A DNA stretch of 64,000 nt from JBDTVS01 sp040007095 (GTDB lineage Bacteria > Acidobacteriota > Vicinamibacteria > Vicinamibacterales > CAVVIG01), in assembly GCA_040007095.1 (NCBI GenBank), contig JBDTVS010000199.1, positions 37,238-101,237 of the forward strand, given 5' to 3'. Below, piece after piece: positions 34,700 through 43,736 of this stretch (its first letter is position 1; every line of letters starts with the position of its first letter). A program made the position numbers and the translations under genes. The notes under the pieces were generated by a model that had not been told where the DNA came from, did no database searches, and saw nothing but the letters and a program-made list of their open reading frames with translations.

Positions 34700-35950
34700 C
34701 TACGTGCGAAACAGCCCTGGAAACCTTGATGCCTGCACGTCGTAGCCGGGGAAGATCGGTTTGGCATCGGCCACGCCCAGATGGCGTACGACGACTTCGG
34801 CAAAGACATCCCGGAAGTCGGTCGTCACCGCCAGATCCCGTCCTTCGAAGCGTTGCGGCACGGCCAATCCGGGCCACTTGCCGAAGACCTGTCCGCCGCG
34901 GACGCCTCCACCCATCACCAGCATGGCGTTGCCGTGACCATGGTCCGTGCCACGATTGCCGTTCTCGCTGATCGCACGGCCGAACTCCGACATGGTGAGC
35001 ACCACGGTGTCTTCCATTCGATCGCCGAGATCAGTGGTCAGCGCCGCGATGCCGCGCGCAAAATCGTCGAGGCGCGTGGCCAGTTGCCCCTGTGCCGCGC
35101 CCTGATTGATGTGTGTGTCCCACCCGCCCAGTTCAGCAAACGCGACCTCGACCCCGAGGTTCGCCTTCGACAACTGCGCGATCTGTTTCAAGGCCTGCCC
35201 GAAGGCGCTGCGCGGATAGTCAGCACCCGCAGCCGGCTCGTAGCGCGACGGATCGGTCGTTTTCAACATCTTGAGCGCGTCGAACGCATCGCGTCCGGTG
35301 CCCTTGAGCACGACGTCGGCCGCCGACGCATAGAGTGCCTCGAACGACGAGTTGGCCGCGGCGCCGTCCTGTCCCGCGCGGATGGCGAACTGGCCGATCT
35401 GGCTCATCGCGACGGCGGGCGAGGCGCCCTGCAGCATTCGCGGGAGCTGGCCGGTCAACGCGACCGCGCGGAAGGGTGAGGCCGGCTCCACGCGTGGCGC
35501 CTGAAGATACCGGTTCAGCCAGCCGTCACCGGTGCTCTTCACACCCGGCGTGCCGGTTTCCATGTAGTCCTGCGCATCGAAATGCGACCGCGTGGAGTGC
35601 GGTGATCCGCAGGCGTGGACAATGGCGAGCTGCCGTGTAGCCCAGAGCGGTTCGAGCGGACGCATGCGGGGATTCAGGCCGAAGAACCCGTCGAGGTCAA
35701 CGGCCGCGCGATCGTTCGTGCCTGGTTGAGCGATGGCGATGCTTGGACGCGCACGGTAGTACTCGGGATCGCCGAAAGGGACGACGACGCTGAGTCCGTC
35801 GACGGCGCCGCGCTGAAAGATCGCAATGAGCTGTTTGGCGCGGCCGGCACGCCCCTGTGCGAACGCAGTCCGCGTCAGGAATGACGGCGCGAAACCGACA
35901 CTCACCAGGGCGAACGCACCGTTCTTCAAGAATACTCGTCGGGAAAGCAT
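34700..35950 (-). CDS. DUF1501 family exported protein
   Basis: This 416-residue protein has a Tat-type signal (MLSRRVFLKNGAFALVSVGFAPSFL). DUF1501 blocks include LIAIFQRGAVDGLSVVVP, the central HSTRSHFDAQDYMETG and ELGGWDTHINQGAAQGQL, VLTMSEFGRAISENGNRGTDHGHGNAMLVMGG and the C-terminal FPGYDVQASRFPGLFRT. The fold is related to alkaline phosphatase/sulfatase-like proteins, but the substrate is unknown. It is almost always paired with DUF1800, whose gene lies 63 bp upstream on the same strand, as here. Confidence 0.93.
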   Translation of the reverse strand: MLSRRVFLKNGAFALVSVGFAPSFLTRTAFAQGRAGRAKQLIAIFQRGAVDGLSVVVPFGDPEYYRARPSIAIAQPGTNDRAAVDLDGFFGLNPRMRPLEPLWATRQLAIVHACGSPHSTRSHFDAQDYMETGTPGVKSTGDGWLNRYLQAPRVEPASPFRAVALTGQLPRMLQGASPAVAMSQIGQFAIRAGQDGAAANSSFEALYASAADVVLKGTGRDAFDALKMLKTTDPSRYEPAAGADYPRSAFGQALKQIAQLSKANLGVEVAFAELGGWDTHINQGAAQGQLATRLDDFARGIAALTTDLGDRMEDTVVLTMSEFGRAISENGNRGTDHGHGNAMLVMGGGVRGGQVFGKWPGLAVPQRFEGRDLAVTTDFRDVFAEVVVRHLGVADAKPIFPGYDVQASRFPGLFRT

Positions 35951-36013
35951 AAGGGTCTCGCTGAATGAAAATTAACAGGCGTAACGGGGTGATGGCGTGA
36001 TGGGGTGATGTAT

Positions 36014-37603
36014 TCACCTTCTCTGAAATTCCGGTGAGCCAAGCGTGAGCGCGGCCATCTGTACCGCCGTGGTTGCCTTCTCGACCGTCGCACGCGTCGA
36101 GTCGGAGGCATCCCCGTTCAAGATCCGATCGACCACATCGCGGCCGTCGCCTCTCGAGCGCGGAGCATCGGCCACTGACTGTTGACTGAGATCCGCGGAC
36201 TCGATGTCGATCACGATCCCGCGCATCCGATTGCTCGACAGTGCCAACGCGATGTTCATCCTGTTCACGAGCGCACCCGTGTTGACCCACGCCTCCGCGG
36301 TATCTTTGTAGCCGGTCGGCGGCTGGCAGGCGTAGAGGGGCATGCCGAGCTGCTGCAGCGCGCGAACCAGGGGCGTGGCATCCTGCACCTCGGCCGCGGT
36401 GGCCCGCATCGCGCTGACGATGAACTCGAAGGGCGACTTGATCTTCGCGCGGTAGGCGTCGGGCGCGAGAAATTCCGGCGACGACAGGATGGTCCGCATG
36501 ACCTCGCGGATGTCGCCGTCAGTGGCCCTGAATCGGGCGGCGGCGCGGGCCACCAGCGCCTCCGGCGGAGTATCGCTGACGAACCGTCGGGCCAGCTTCG
36601 TGGCGATGAAGCGCGCCGTCGACGGATGTGCGGCGAGGATGTCGAGCACCTGTTCACCGTCGCTCTCGCCGCCACCGGCCGCGATCCGGTGGCCGAGCAC
36701 GATCTTTTCCCCACCGTCGTGCCGCCGCTTGTCGAAGGTGTAGCCGCCGCCCTGGCGCGGATTGCCAATCGTCCACCCCGTGAAAGCGCGCGCCACATCG
36801 GTCACGTCCTGCTGCGTGTAACCGCCGTCCACACCGAGCGTGTGCAGCTCCATCAGTTCGCGGCCGTAGTTCTCGTTCAACCCCTGTCTTTGTCGGTTGC
36901 CCGGGCGGAGCGCGGCTCGCGGGCCCGGACGAACGGCGTTGGGATCGGCGCTCATCCAGTTGTCGAGATAGAACAGCATCGCGGGGCTTTTGGCGGTCGC
37001 TTCGAGGAGATCGCGAAACTTGCCAAGGACGTGCGGCCGAATCGCCTCGCGTTCGTAGGTCGTGAGGAGAAAACGATCCCGTCCCTTGCGGGCATCCACG
37101 TTGAAGTGGTTGAACCAGAAGTCGGTCAATACTTCCTGAAGCTGCCTCTCGCTGTAAATCGCGCGCAGCAGCTTCTGCTGGGAGAGCTCGAGCATCACTT
37201 GATTGCTGCGGGCCTGCATCTCCGGCGAAGGGGGTGGTGGCTGGGCCTCGGTTCCGTTGCCGGCGGCCGACAATTGACGCTGGCGCCGCGCCTCGATTTG
37301 CGGCTGTTCGAACTGGGTCCTGATCGCCTCCTCGCTCATCCGGATCGTCGTCAATCCCGCCAATCGGGCGTCGGTGTCCGCATCGGCGATCCGGTCCGGC
37401 CGCAATTGCTGGTCGATGTAATGCTGAAGGCCGAGGTCGCGAACCCTGCCGACGTCTCCAGGCCGGGGCCCAAACCCGATTCGGTTCAACACGTGGACGA
37501 TCGCCCTGTCGTCGCTCCGAACCGCCGCGCTCCACAACGAGGCGGCCGGGACCGTCAGCACGAGTAGACCGGCGGCCGCAGCCTGGAGGAGAAGCTTTCT
37601 CAT
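36014..37603 (-). CDS. DUF1800 family exported protein
   Basis: This 529-residue protein has a signal peptide (MRKLLLQAAAAGLLVLTVPAASLWSA). DUF1800 blocks are VLNRIGFGPRPGDVGRVRDLGLQHYIDQQL at the N-terminus, FWFNHFNVDARKGRDRFLLTTYEREAIRPH and MLFYLDNWMSADPN. Later come GLNENYGRELMELHTLGVDGGYTQQDVTDVARAFTGWTI and PFEFIVSAMRAT. The biochemical role is unknown. It is transcribed with DUF1501 and divergent from the catalase-like/cytochrome fusion gene, 177 bp away. The ATG at 37603 was chosen because it starts the signal peptide. Confidence 0.93.
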   Translation of the reverse strand: MRKLLLQAAAAGLLVLTVPAASLWSAAVRSDDRAIVHVLNRIGFGPRPGDVGRVRDLGLQHYIDQQLRPDRIADADTDARLAGLTTIRMSEEAIRTQFEQPQIEARRQRQLSAAGNGTEAQPPPPSPEMQARSNQVMLELSQQKLLRAIYSERQLQEVLTDFWFNHFNVDARKGRDRFLLTTYEREAIRPHVLGKFRDLLEATAKSPAMLFYLDNWMSADPNAVRPGPRAALRPGNRQRQGLNENYGRELMELHTLGVDGGYTQQDVTDVARAFTGWTIGNPRQGGGYTFDKRRHDGGEKIVLGHRIAAGGGESDGEQVLDILAAHPSTARFIATKLARRFVSDTPPEALVARAAARFRATDGDIREVMRTILSSPEFLAPDAYRAKIKSPFEFIVSAMRATAAEVQDATPLVRALQQLGMPLYACQPPTGYKDTAEAWVNTGALVNRMNIALALSSNRMRGIVIDIESADLSQQSVADAPRSRGDGRDVVDRILNGDASDSTRATVEKATTAVQMAALTLGSPEFQRR

Positions 37604-37780
37604 ACCCTGGTTAGACCGGGGTTCATCACAAACGTTTAATAAATTGCCACCCCAAGCGCCAAAAGGGTTGAGAAATCTGCTATTAGACACCCGGCGGCCT
37701 TGAGCGGACTGCCGTCCTTGTTCGAGACCGGGCCATCGTGCGTTACAAGAGAGGGGTCGCTTGGAGCTACGAGGTACCGC

Positions 37781-40696
37781 ATGACCACACCGACGCTGAC
37801 CGAAATGTTCGGCCGCTTGCTGAGGGCAGAGGGCCAGAGCCGAGCCGCCGTTTCTGTGGAGTACTTCGGTTGGCTGGACATGGTCCTGGGGCTCATCATG
37901 TTCTTCGCCCCGGACTCGAGCGCGTCGCTGCTCGGCCTGCCGGCGGGCGTTCAGACCTGGAATCTTCTCCGCCTGGTTGGTCTGCTGGTGTCCGGCCTGG
38001 GCCTGCTTTACGTGGCGAGCGGCCGACTGAACTCGCAGGAATTCGCGTTCACATCGTTGCTCGATCGACCAATCGTGCCCCTCGTGATGGCGGTCTTGTA
38101 TGCCAGGGACATTCTTCCGGGCCCGCTGGCGCTGGCGTTCTCAATCAGCGACTTCGGCGGCTTCCTCTGGACGCTGGCCTCGTGGCGCCAGGACGCACGC
38201 GACGGCCCGCTGCCGAGCCGCCCGTCGCGGATAGCCAGACTGGCCGCGACGTTCTTTTCCTTCACCAGCGGCGTCGTTCGCAACGCGCGCACCTTCCACC
38301 CAGACGGTCGAGTCTTTCTGGGCACGGTCCGCTCGCTCGATCCGGCGAACGAAAGTCTCGCGCGGGCCGCCAGACAACTGGAGGGAACGGTCCTTCTGCG
38401 CATCGGGATGGGCCTGATGAAGAAGGGCATGCCCCGGTGGCTCGCGGATCACATCCCGGACGCGCCGAGCATCGCGGCGCGCTTCTTCACGCCCGCTTCG
38501 CCTGACGATACCAGGCTGGAACGCCACGCTGGCGAGGATCTCGATCTGCTGTCGACCGCCGGCGGAGATCGTTTGTGGAAGCTCGTTCTGAACCTCGCGA
38601 CCGGCGGATTCGGCTACGGTCTGCACCAGTTCGATTACTTCCGGAATGTGTACACCGCGGACGTGCCCTATCGAATTGGCGACGGCAGCCTGGATGTGTG
38701 GGTGCGGTTGGTTCCAAGTCTCGATCCAGCGCAGCCGGCGGCCTCGCCGCAGGACGGCCGCGTCCGCGAGCAGGCCTTGACCCACGCCGTCGCCCGACAC
38801 GCAACCATCCGCATCGAAGCCCAGCGCACCGGTCACAGGCGTGAGCCATTCGTACCGATCGCGGAGATTCGCTTCGAGGAGGAGATCCAGATCGATCAGG
38901 AAGCGCTCCATTTCGCGCCCGTGACGGGACGCGGTTTCGCGCCACATGGTTTTCTGACCGACGTTCGGAAGACTGTCTATCCGTCCAGCGTCCACAGCCG
39001 TGCAGCTAACGCCGTCTCGCGCGCTCGCCGCGAGCACGAGAGCCTCGGTCGAAGGCTCGCACGCTACTTCAGCCATCGTCCGATCGTCGTCATCGAAGGA
39101 GAGACGCCTGCCATGCGCCCGCCAACAGGACAGACGGAAGCAGGGTCGAGTGGAAGGTCATCGGGCGGCATCACGAAGCCTGTGCTCCTGTGCGTCTCAG
39201 CGGTTCTGGTCGGCTATCTGGCAGTCCGTTTCACTCGCGACCGTCCGGTCGACTACGCCGACGACCTCCTCCACTTCAAGCACGGCTCGACCGGCGGTGA
39301 GAGGCGCACGGGAATTCCGTACTGGCTCTTTATCGCGCTTCCGGATCTGTTCCCAGAGTACCTGCCCGACAAGACGCCGGGGCGCGGATATTCGTCGTTG
39401 GGAATGATCTATGAGAACCAGGACGATCCGCGATTCGCCCTTCCGGTCGGCATGTCGATGCGCAACGTGCGCGGCCTCGACATGGTGTATCTGAACTGCG
39501 CGGTGTGCCATACCGGAACCGTACGGGACGCGCCCGGCACCACGCCGCGTGTCGTCGCCGGAATGCCCGCGAATACCTTCGATCTGGGCGCCTTCAGCAC
39601 GTTCCTCACGTCGATCCCTCTCGATCAGAAGTTCACGCCGGACCGGCTCCTCGACCAGATTCGCGTCATGCAGGACGACCCTCATCGCACGGCCGACAAG
39701 CTGGACGTGATCAACAACCTGATCTATCGCTACGCGGCGGTCTACCTGGCGCGGGAACGCCTGCTGACGCTGGGGCAGCGCCTGGCCTTCATCGACAAGA
39801 AGTCGTGGGGCCCAGGTCGAGTCGATACGTTCAACGCTCCCAAGGCGCTGCTCAATTTTCCAATGGAGCACGCCGATCCGCGCGAGCTGATGGGCAACGT
39901 CGACTTCCCGTCCATCTGGTACCAGAATCCACGTAAGGGCATGCAGCTTCATTGGGACGGAAACAACACGTCGGTCGACGAACGTAATCTCTCGGCGGCG
40001 TTCGGGACCGGGGCGTATCCCCCCTCGCTCGACACCGAGCGCGTGCTGCGCACCGCCAGGTGGCTGGAGACGGCCGCGCCGCCCAAATACCCGTATGCGA
40101 TCGACGGGCTGCTCGCCGCTCGAGGGGCTCCTCTGTACGCTCAGTACTGCGGGAATTGCCACGGCACCAGAGATCCGCCGTTCCGCCACGACCCGCCGCT
40201 CGCAAACGAGCTGGTCGGAACGGTGGTGCCGATCGAGAAGATTGGTACCGATCGCTCGCGTCTCGATTCGTACACCTGGCTCCTGGCGGTCAACCAGAGC
40301 ACGCTCTACGCCGGCTACGAAAAGGACTGGGGCTTCGCGCCACCGTATCCTCAGCGCTTCACTCACTTCCGCAAGACGCAGGGCTATTCGAACTCACCGC
40401 TCGACGGCATCTGGCTGCGGGGACCGTACCTGCACAACGGATCGGTGCCCAACCTCAAGGAATTGCTCGATCCTGCCCCCGTCCGAACCAAGGTGTTCTA
40501 CCGAGGGAATGACGTCTACGACCCGCAGAATGTGGGCTTTGTTTCCAATCTTCCTGCCTTGGAGGGACGTTCATTCTTCAAAATCGACACCGAGAAACCA
40601 GGCAACGGCAACGCGGGCCATGACGGCGCGGTCTACGGCACCGATCTTCCCGCGGACCAGAAACAGGCATTGCTCGAGTACCTCAAGACATTCTGA
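37781..40696 (+). CDS. Fusion of membrane domain, catalase-like domain and dihaem cytochrome c
   Basis: 971 residues in one frame. Residues about 1-150 hold four membrane segments (WLDMVLGLIMFFAPDSSASL and others). Residues about 160-440 look like a degenerate catalase fold (FVPIAEIRFEEEIQIDQEALHFAPV, then HGFLTDVRKTVYPSSVHSR); I do not see the usual haem-ligand Tyr motif. A further membrane segment (VLLCVSAVLVGYLAVRF) leads into a cytochrome part with two haem sites, CAVCH (573-577) and CGNCH (790-794). It ends in GIWLRGPYLHNGSVPNLKELLDP, as in MauG/RoxA-type dihaem proteins. Met codon 39113 has AAGGAG upstream and could start the cytochrome part alone. The next gene is a paralogue of that part. 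Confidence 0.75.
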   Translation: MTTPTLTEMFGRLLRAEGQSRAAVSVEYFGWLDMVLGLIMFFAPDSSASLLGLPAGVQTWNLLRLVGLLVSGLGLLYVASGRLNSQEFAFTSLLDRPIVPLVMAVLYARDILPGPLALAFSISDFGGFLWTLASWRQDARDGPLPSRPSRIARLAATFFSFTSGVVRNARTFHPDGRVFLGTVRSLDPANESLARAARQLEGTVLLRIGMGLMKKGMPRWLADHIPDAPSIAARFFTPASPDDTRLERHAGEDLDLLSTAGGDRLWKLVLNLATGGFGYGLHQFDYFRNVYTADVPYRIGDGSLDVWVRLVPSLDPAQPAASPQDGRVREQALTHAVARHATIRIEAQRTGHRREPFVPIAEIRFEEEIQIDQEALHFAPVTGRGFAPHGFLTDVRKTVYPSSVHSRAANAVSRARREHESLGRRLARYFSHRPIVVIEGETPAMRPPTGQTEAGSSGRSSGGITKPVLLCVSAVLVGYLAVRFTRDRPVDYADDLLHFKHGSTGGERRTGIPYWLFIALPDLFPEYLPDKTPGRGYSSLGMIYENQDDPRFALPVGMSMRNVRGLDMVYLNCAVCHTGTVRDAPGTTPRVVAGMPANTFDLGAFSTFLTSIPLDQKFTPDRLLDQIRVMQDDPHRTADKLDVINNLIYRYAAVYLARERLLTLGQRLAFIDKKSWGPGRVDTFNAPKALLNFPMEHADPRELMGNVDFPSIWYQNPRKGMQLHWDGNNTSVDERNLSAAFGTGAYPPSLDTERVLRTARWLETAAPPKYPYAIDGLLAARGAPLYAQYCGNCHGTRDPPFRHDPPLANELVGTVVPIEKIGTDRSRLDSYTWLLAVNQSTLYAGYEKDWGFAPPYPQRFTHFRKTQGYSNSPLDGIWLRGPYLHNGSVPNLKELLDPAPVRTKVFYRGNDVYDPQNVGFVSNLPALEGRSFFKIDTEKPGNGNAGHDGAVYGTDLPADQKQALLEYLKTF

Positions 40697-40705
40697 GGAC
40701 CTGTC

Positions 40706-41956
40706 ATGAACGATCAAACGAAGAGCAAGAGCCGCGTGACGGTCGTCGTCCTCGTGCTGTTGGTCATCGCCGGCGGACTCGCGTACTGGTACAAGTTCGA
40801 CCGCGACGTGCCGCAACCTGCCTGGATTACCGCCTCCGCCCGCGACAACTTCCTGTACGGCTCCACCGGTGCCGAACGCGACGCCGGCATCCCGTACTGG
40901 ATCTGGCTGGCGCTGCCCCGCATCTTTCCGGAGTACCTGCCCTACCCTGGCGGCTACGTGGCCTTGGGGATGACCTGGGAAGAGGGGAAGGAAATGCCGG
41001 CCGGCTTCTCCAAGAAGACAAACGGCTACGTCCGCGTCGCCGCGAACTGCGCCCTGTGCCACGCCGCTTCTTATCGATCGGCTCCGGACGGCGTCCCCCA
41101 GGTGGTCGCCGCCGTCCCGAGCCACACCGTCGATCTCCAACCGCTGCTCGCCTTCTTGAAGCAGTGCGCGCAGGACCCCCGCTTCAACGCGCGCGAGTTG
41201 CTGGCGGAGATCGATACGGCGACCGAGCTCTCCTTCGTCGACAGCCTGATCTACCGCTTCATCCTCATCCCGCGCACGCGGCAGGCGCTTCTCGATCAGA
41301 CCTCCGTCATCGTGGACTCGACGTTGCGGGCCCACAGCCAGAATCCCGGCGTGCCCTTCTCGGACCCAAGACTGAAAGCGCTAGAAGACTTGATCGCGAA
41401 CCTCAAGGCTCCGGCGTATCCGCTGCCCATAGACAGCACGCTGGCTTCAGCGGGCAAGCCGCTGTTCGCACAGCACTGTGCCTCGTGCCACGCCGTTGAC
41501 CCCGGCGACAAGACCAAGGGCAAGGCGTTCCCCCTCTCGGAAATCGGCACGGATCGCGCACTGCTGGACAAGTGGATGACGGCCTCGGGCAGGCCTGGCG
41601 CAAGCGCGGGCCTGACCAGCGCTCACCAGGAAATGCTCAAGGGTGGGGGTTACGGCGCAGCGGCCGTCGCTGGAATCTGGCTACGCGGGCCATATCTTCA
41701 CAACGGTTCGGTGCCCTCGCTACGCGATCTGCTGGAACCTCAGGCGCAGCGCCGACCGATCTTCTTTCCCGGCAACGATGTGATCGATCCAGAGAACCTG
41801 GGATTTCTGTCGATCGCGGAGGAGGAGCCCGGCCGGCGCAAGTTTCAGCGCTACGACACCACCAAGCCCGGCAACAGCAACGCCGGCCATCTCTATGGCA
41901 CCGCGCTCTCCCGTTCGGAGAAGGATGCGCTCCTCGAGTACCTCAAAACGCTATGA
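40706..41956 (+). CDS. Membrane-anchored dihaem cytochrome c
   Basis: This 416-residue protein has one N-terminal anchor (VTVVVLVLLVIAGGLAYWY) and two haem motifs, CALCH (115-119) and CASCH (258-262). It shares GIPYWIWLALPRIFPEYLP, GIWLRGPYLHNGSVPSLRDLLEP, FFPGNDVIDPENLGF and GNSNAGHLYGTALS with the C-terminal part of the preceding fusion protein, so the two are tandem paralogues. The family resembles dihaem peroxidase/RoxA-like oxidoreductases, but the substrate is unknown. The ATG follows the previous stop by 9 nt, with GAGGAC upstream. It lacks the catalase-like domain. Confidence 0.88.
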   Translation: MNDQTKSKSRVTVVVLVLLVIAGGLAYWYKFDRDVPQPAWITASARDNFLYGSTGAERDAGIPYWIWLALPRIFPEYLPYPGGYVALGMTWEEGKEMPAGFSKKTNGYVRVAANCALCHAASYRSAPDGVPQVVAAVPSHTVDLQPLLAFLKQCAQDPRFNARELLAEIDTATELSFVDSLIYRFILIPRTRQALLDQTSVIVDSTLRAHSQNPGVPFSDPRLKALEDLIANLKAPAYPLPIDSTLASAGKPLFAQHCASCHAVDPGDKTKGKAFPLSEIGTDRALLDKWMTASGRPGASAGLTSAHQEMLKGGGYGAAAVAGIWLRGPYLHNGSVPSLRDLLEPQAQRRPIFFPGNDVIDPENLGFLSIAEEEPGRRKFQRYDTTKPGNSNAGHLYGTALSRSEKDALLEYLKTL

Positions 41957-42004
41957 GCACGGCTCGCGTACGCGGGCGGATCGCGAGGTTTCGACTGCCG
42001 CATT

Positions 42005-42055
42005 TTCGGGAACCACCAAGGACACAAAGAACACGAAGCCTGTCTCGAGACGCGC
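42005..42055. repeat. Fragment of ACCACGAAA/ACCACAAAG-type repeat
   Basis: AACCACCAAGGACACAAAGA followed by ACACGAAG is one arm of the repeat type seen at 25989-26080. No second arm is visible. It lies between the cytochrome gene and the convergent aldehyde dehydrogenase gene. Confidence 0.4.
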
Positions 42056-42062
42056 GCCGCTG

Positions 42063-43649
42063 CTAGCGAATCCTCACGCGACTTTGCTCGCGCATGAACT
42101 GCTGCACGTAGTACGGTCCGCCGGTGCCTCGTCCGGTCGATCCGCTCGCCTTCCAGCCGCCGAAGGAGTTGATGCCTGGCCACGCCCCCGTCGTCGCGCC
42201 GGCGCGGCGGTTGGCGTATGTCACACCTGCCTGGATGCGATCGAAGAAGTGGTCGATCTCGCGATCGTCCTCGGAGAAGATGCCAGCGGTCAGGCCGTAT
42301 TCGGTGTCGTTGGCCAGCTCAATCGCCTCGTCGAGCGTCGTCACGTCGCCGACAACCGTGATGGGAACGAACAGCTCCTCTGAGAAAAGCGGATGACCGG
42401 CAGGCAGGCCGTCGATCACCGTCGGCTCGACAAAGTAGCCGTGCGCCAGCTCGCCATCGGTCAGACGCCGGCCGCCGGTGAGAATCCGGCCGCCATCCTG
42501 CCGCGCCCGTTCGATCGCGCGCTCATAGATTCTGACCGCGTCTTCGTTGATCACCGGGCCGAGGTAGACATCGCGATTCAACGGGTTGCCGATCTTGATC
42601 CGCTTCGTCTTCTCGACCAGCCGCCGGACGAACTCGTCGCGAATCTGTTTGCTCACGTAGACGCGGGAACACGCGGAGCATTTCTGCCCCTGCGCACCGA
42701 ACGCCGAACGCCAGACCCCATCGCTCGCCTTGTCGAGATCGGCGGAGGGCATGACGAGCGCCGGATTCTTGCCGCCCATCTCGATGATCAGCGGCCGCGG
42801 GATGGCGCGAGCAGCATTGTCGCGAATCAGACCCATTCCGACGTCCTTCGAGCCCGTGAATACGATGCCATCGACGCCGGGGGTGTCGACGAGCTCCTGC
42901 CCGGCCGTCCGTCCGCCGCCGGTGATGAAGTTGAAGACTCCGGAAGGAATTCCCGCGGCGGCGATCACCTCGTAGAGCGCGTAGCCAAGCATCGGCGTGG
43001 CCGACGCCGGTTTGAACACGACCGTGTTGCCCGCGACCAGCGCGCCGCCTGCCGGACCAGCGGCCAGCGCGAGCGGAAAGTTGAACGGCGAGATCACCGC
43101 CCAGACGCCGTACGGCCGCAGCACGCTGGAGTTCTCTTCGTTGGGACCGAGGCTGCCCAGTCTCGTGCTGAAACCGTCGTGCAACTCCACTTCATGGCAG
43201 TAGTACTCGATGAGATCGGCCGATTCTTCGACGTCGCCCACGCATTCGAGCCGGTTCTTGCCGGCCTCATATCCCATCAGCGCCGACAGCTCCCAGCGGC
43301 GGGCGCGAATGCCGTCGGCCGCTTTTCTGAGCAACGCCACACGCTCGCGCCAGGGCCGCGTGCTCCACGCGGGGTACGCCGCGCGAGCTGCCGCGACCGC
43401 GTCGCGCACGTTTTCGCGCCCGGCCATCTGAAAGGTACCGAGGAGGATCCGCGTATCGATTGGGCTTCGATCCTCCAGTTCGCCGGCCGCGTAGACGGCA
43501 CCACCGTCGATCATCAACGGATAGCGTCTACCGAATGTGGCTTTGGCCTCCTCGATAGCGCGATCGAGCGCCAGATGCAGGTCGGCCAGTCGCTCGCCGC
43601 TCATCGTTGCGTAGGTGATCTTGGTGGTCGGCGTCGTGTCGGGGGTCAT
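42063..43649 (-). CDS. L-glutamate gamma-semialdehyde (1-pyrroline-5-carboxylate) dehydrogenase
   Basis: This 528-residue aldehyde dehydrogenase is of the PruA/RocA stand-alone type. The NAD site has VISPFNFPLALAAGPAGGALVAGNTVVFKPAS and FTGSKDVGMG. The general base Glu is in LIIEMGGKNPALVM and the nucleophile Cys in SAFGAQGQKCSACSRVYVS. The C-terminal GGWKASGSTGRGTGGPYYVQQFMREQSR is characteristic of P5C dehydrogenases. It converts glutamate semialdehyde to glutamate with NAD+ in proline and arginine breakdown. No proline dehydrogenase is nearby. It has nothing to suggest microcompartment targeting. Confidence 0.92.
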   Translation of the reverse strand: MTPDTTPTTKITYATMSGERLADLHLALDRAIEEAKATFGRRYPLMIDGGAVYAAGELEDRSPIDTRILLGTFQMAGRENVRDAVAAARAAYPAWSTRPWRERVALLRKAADGIRARRWELSALMGYEAGKNRLECVGDVEESADLIEYYCHEVELHDGFSTRLGSLGPNEENSSVLRPYGVWAVISPFNFPLALAAGPAGGALVAGNTVVFKPASATPMLGYALYEVIAAAGIPSGVFNFITGGGRTAGQELVDTPGVDGIVFTGSKDVGMGLIRDNAARAIPRPLIIEMGGKNPALVMPSADLDKASDGVWRSAFGAQGQKCSACSRVYVSKQIRDEFVRRLVEKTKRIKIGNPLNRDVYLGPVINEDAVRIYERAIERARQDGGRILTGGRRLTDGELAHGYFVEPTVIDGLPAGHPLFSEELFVPITVVGDVTTLDEAIELANDTEYGLTAGIFSEDDREIDHFFDRIQAGVTYANRRAGATTGAWPGINSFGGWKASGSTGRGTGGPYYVQQFMREQSRVRIR

Positions 43650-43736
43650 ATGGGGCTCAGTGTATAACGCTCAGCCTGACTGAAGAACCCGTTGCGTTGA
43701 ACCTCGTCCCTCAACCATCTTGCACCGGGTCGTCTC

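Noticed and set aside
42063..43649. Aldehyde dehydrogenase as a microcompartment enzyme linked to the BMC-H gene
   Set aside because: It is 9 kb away, on a separate transcript, matches P5C dehydrogenases end to end and has no extension resembling an encapsulation peptide.
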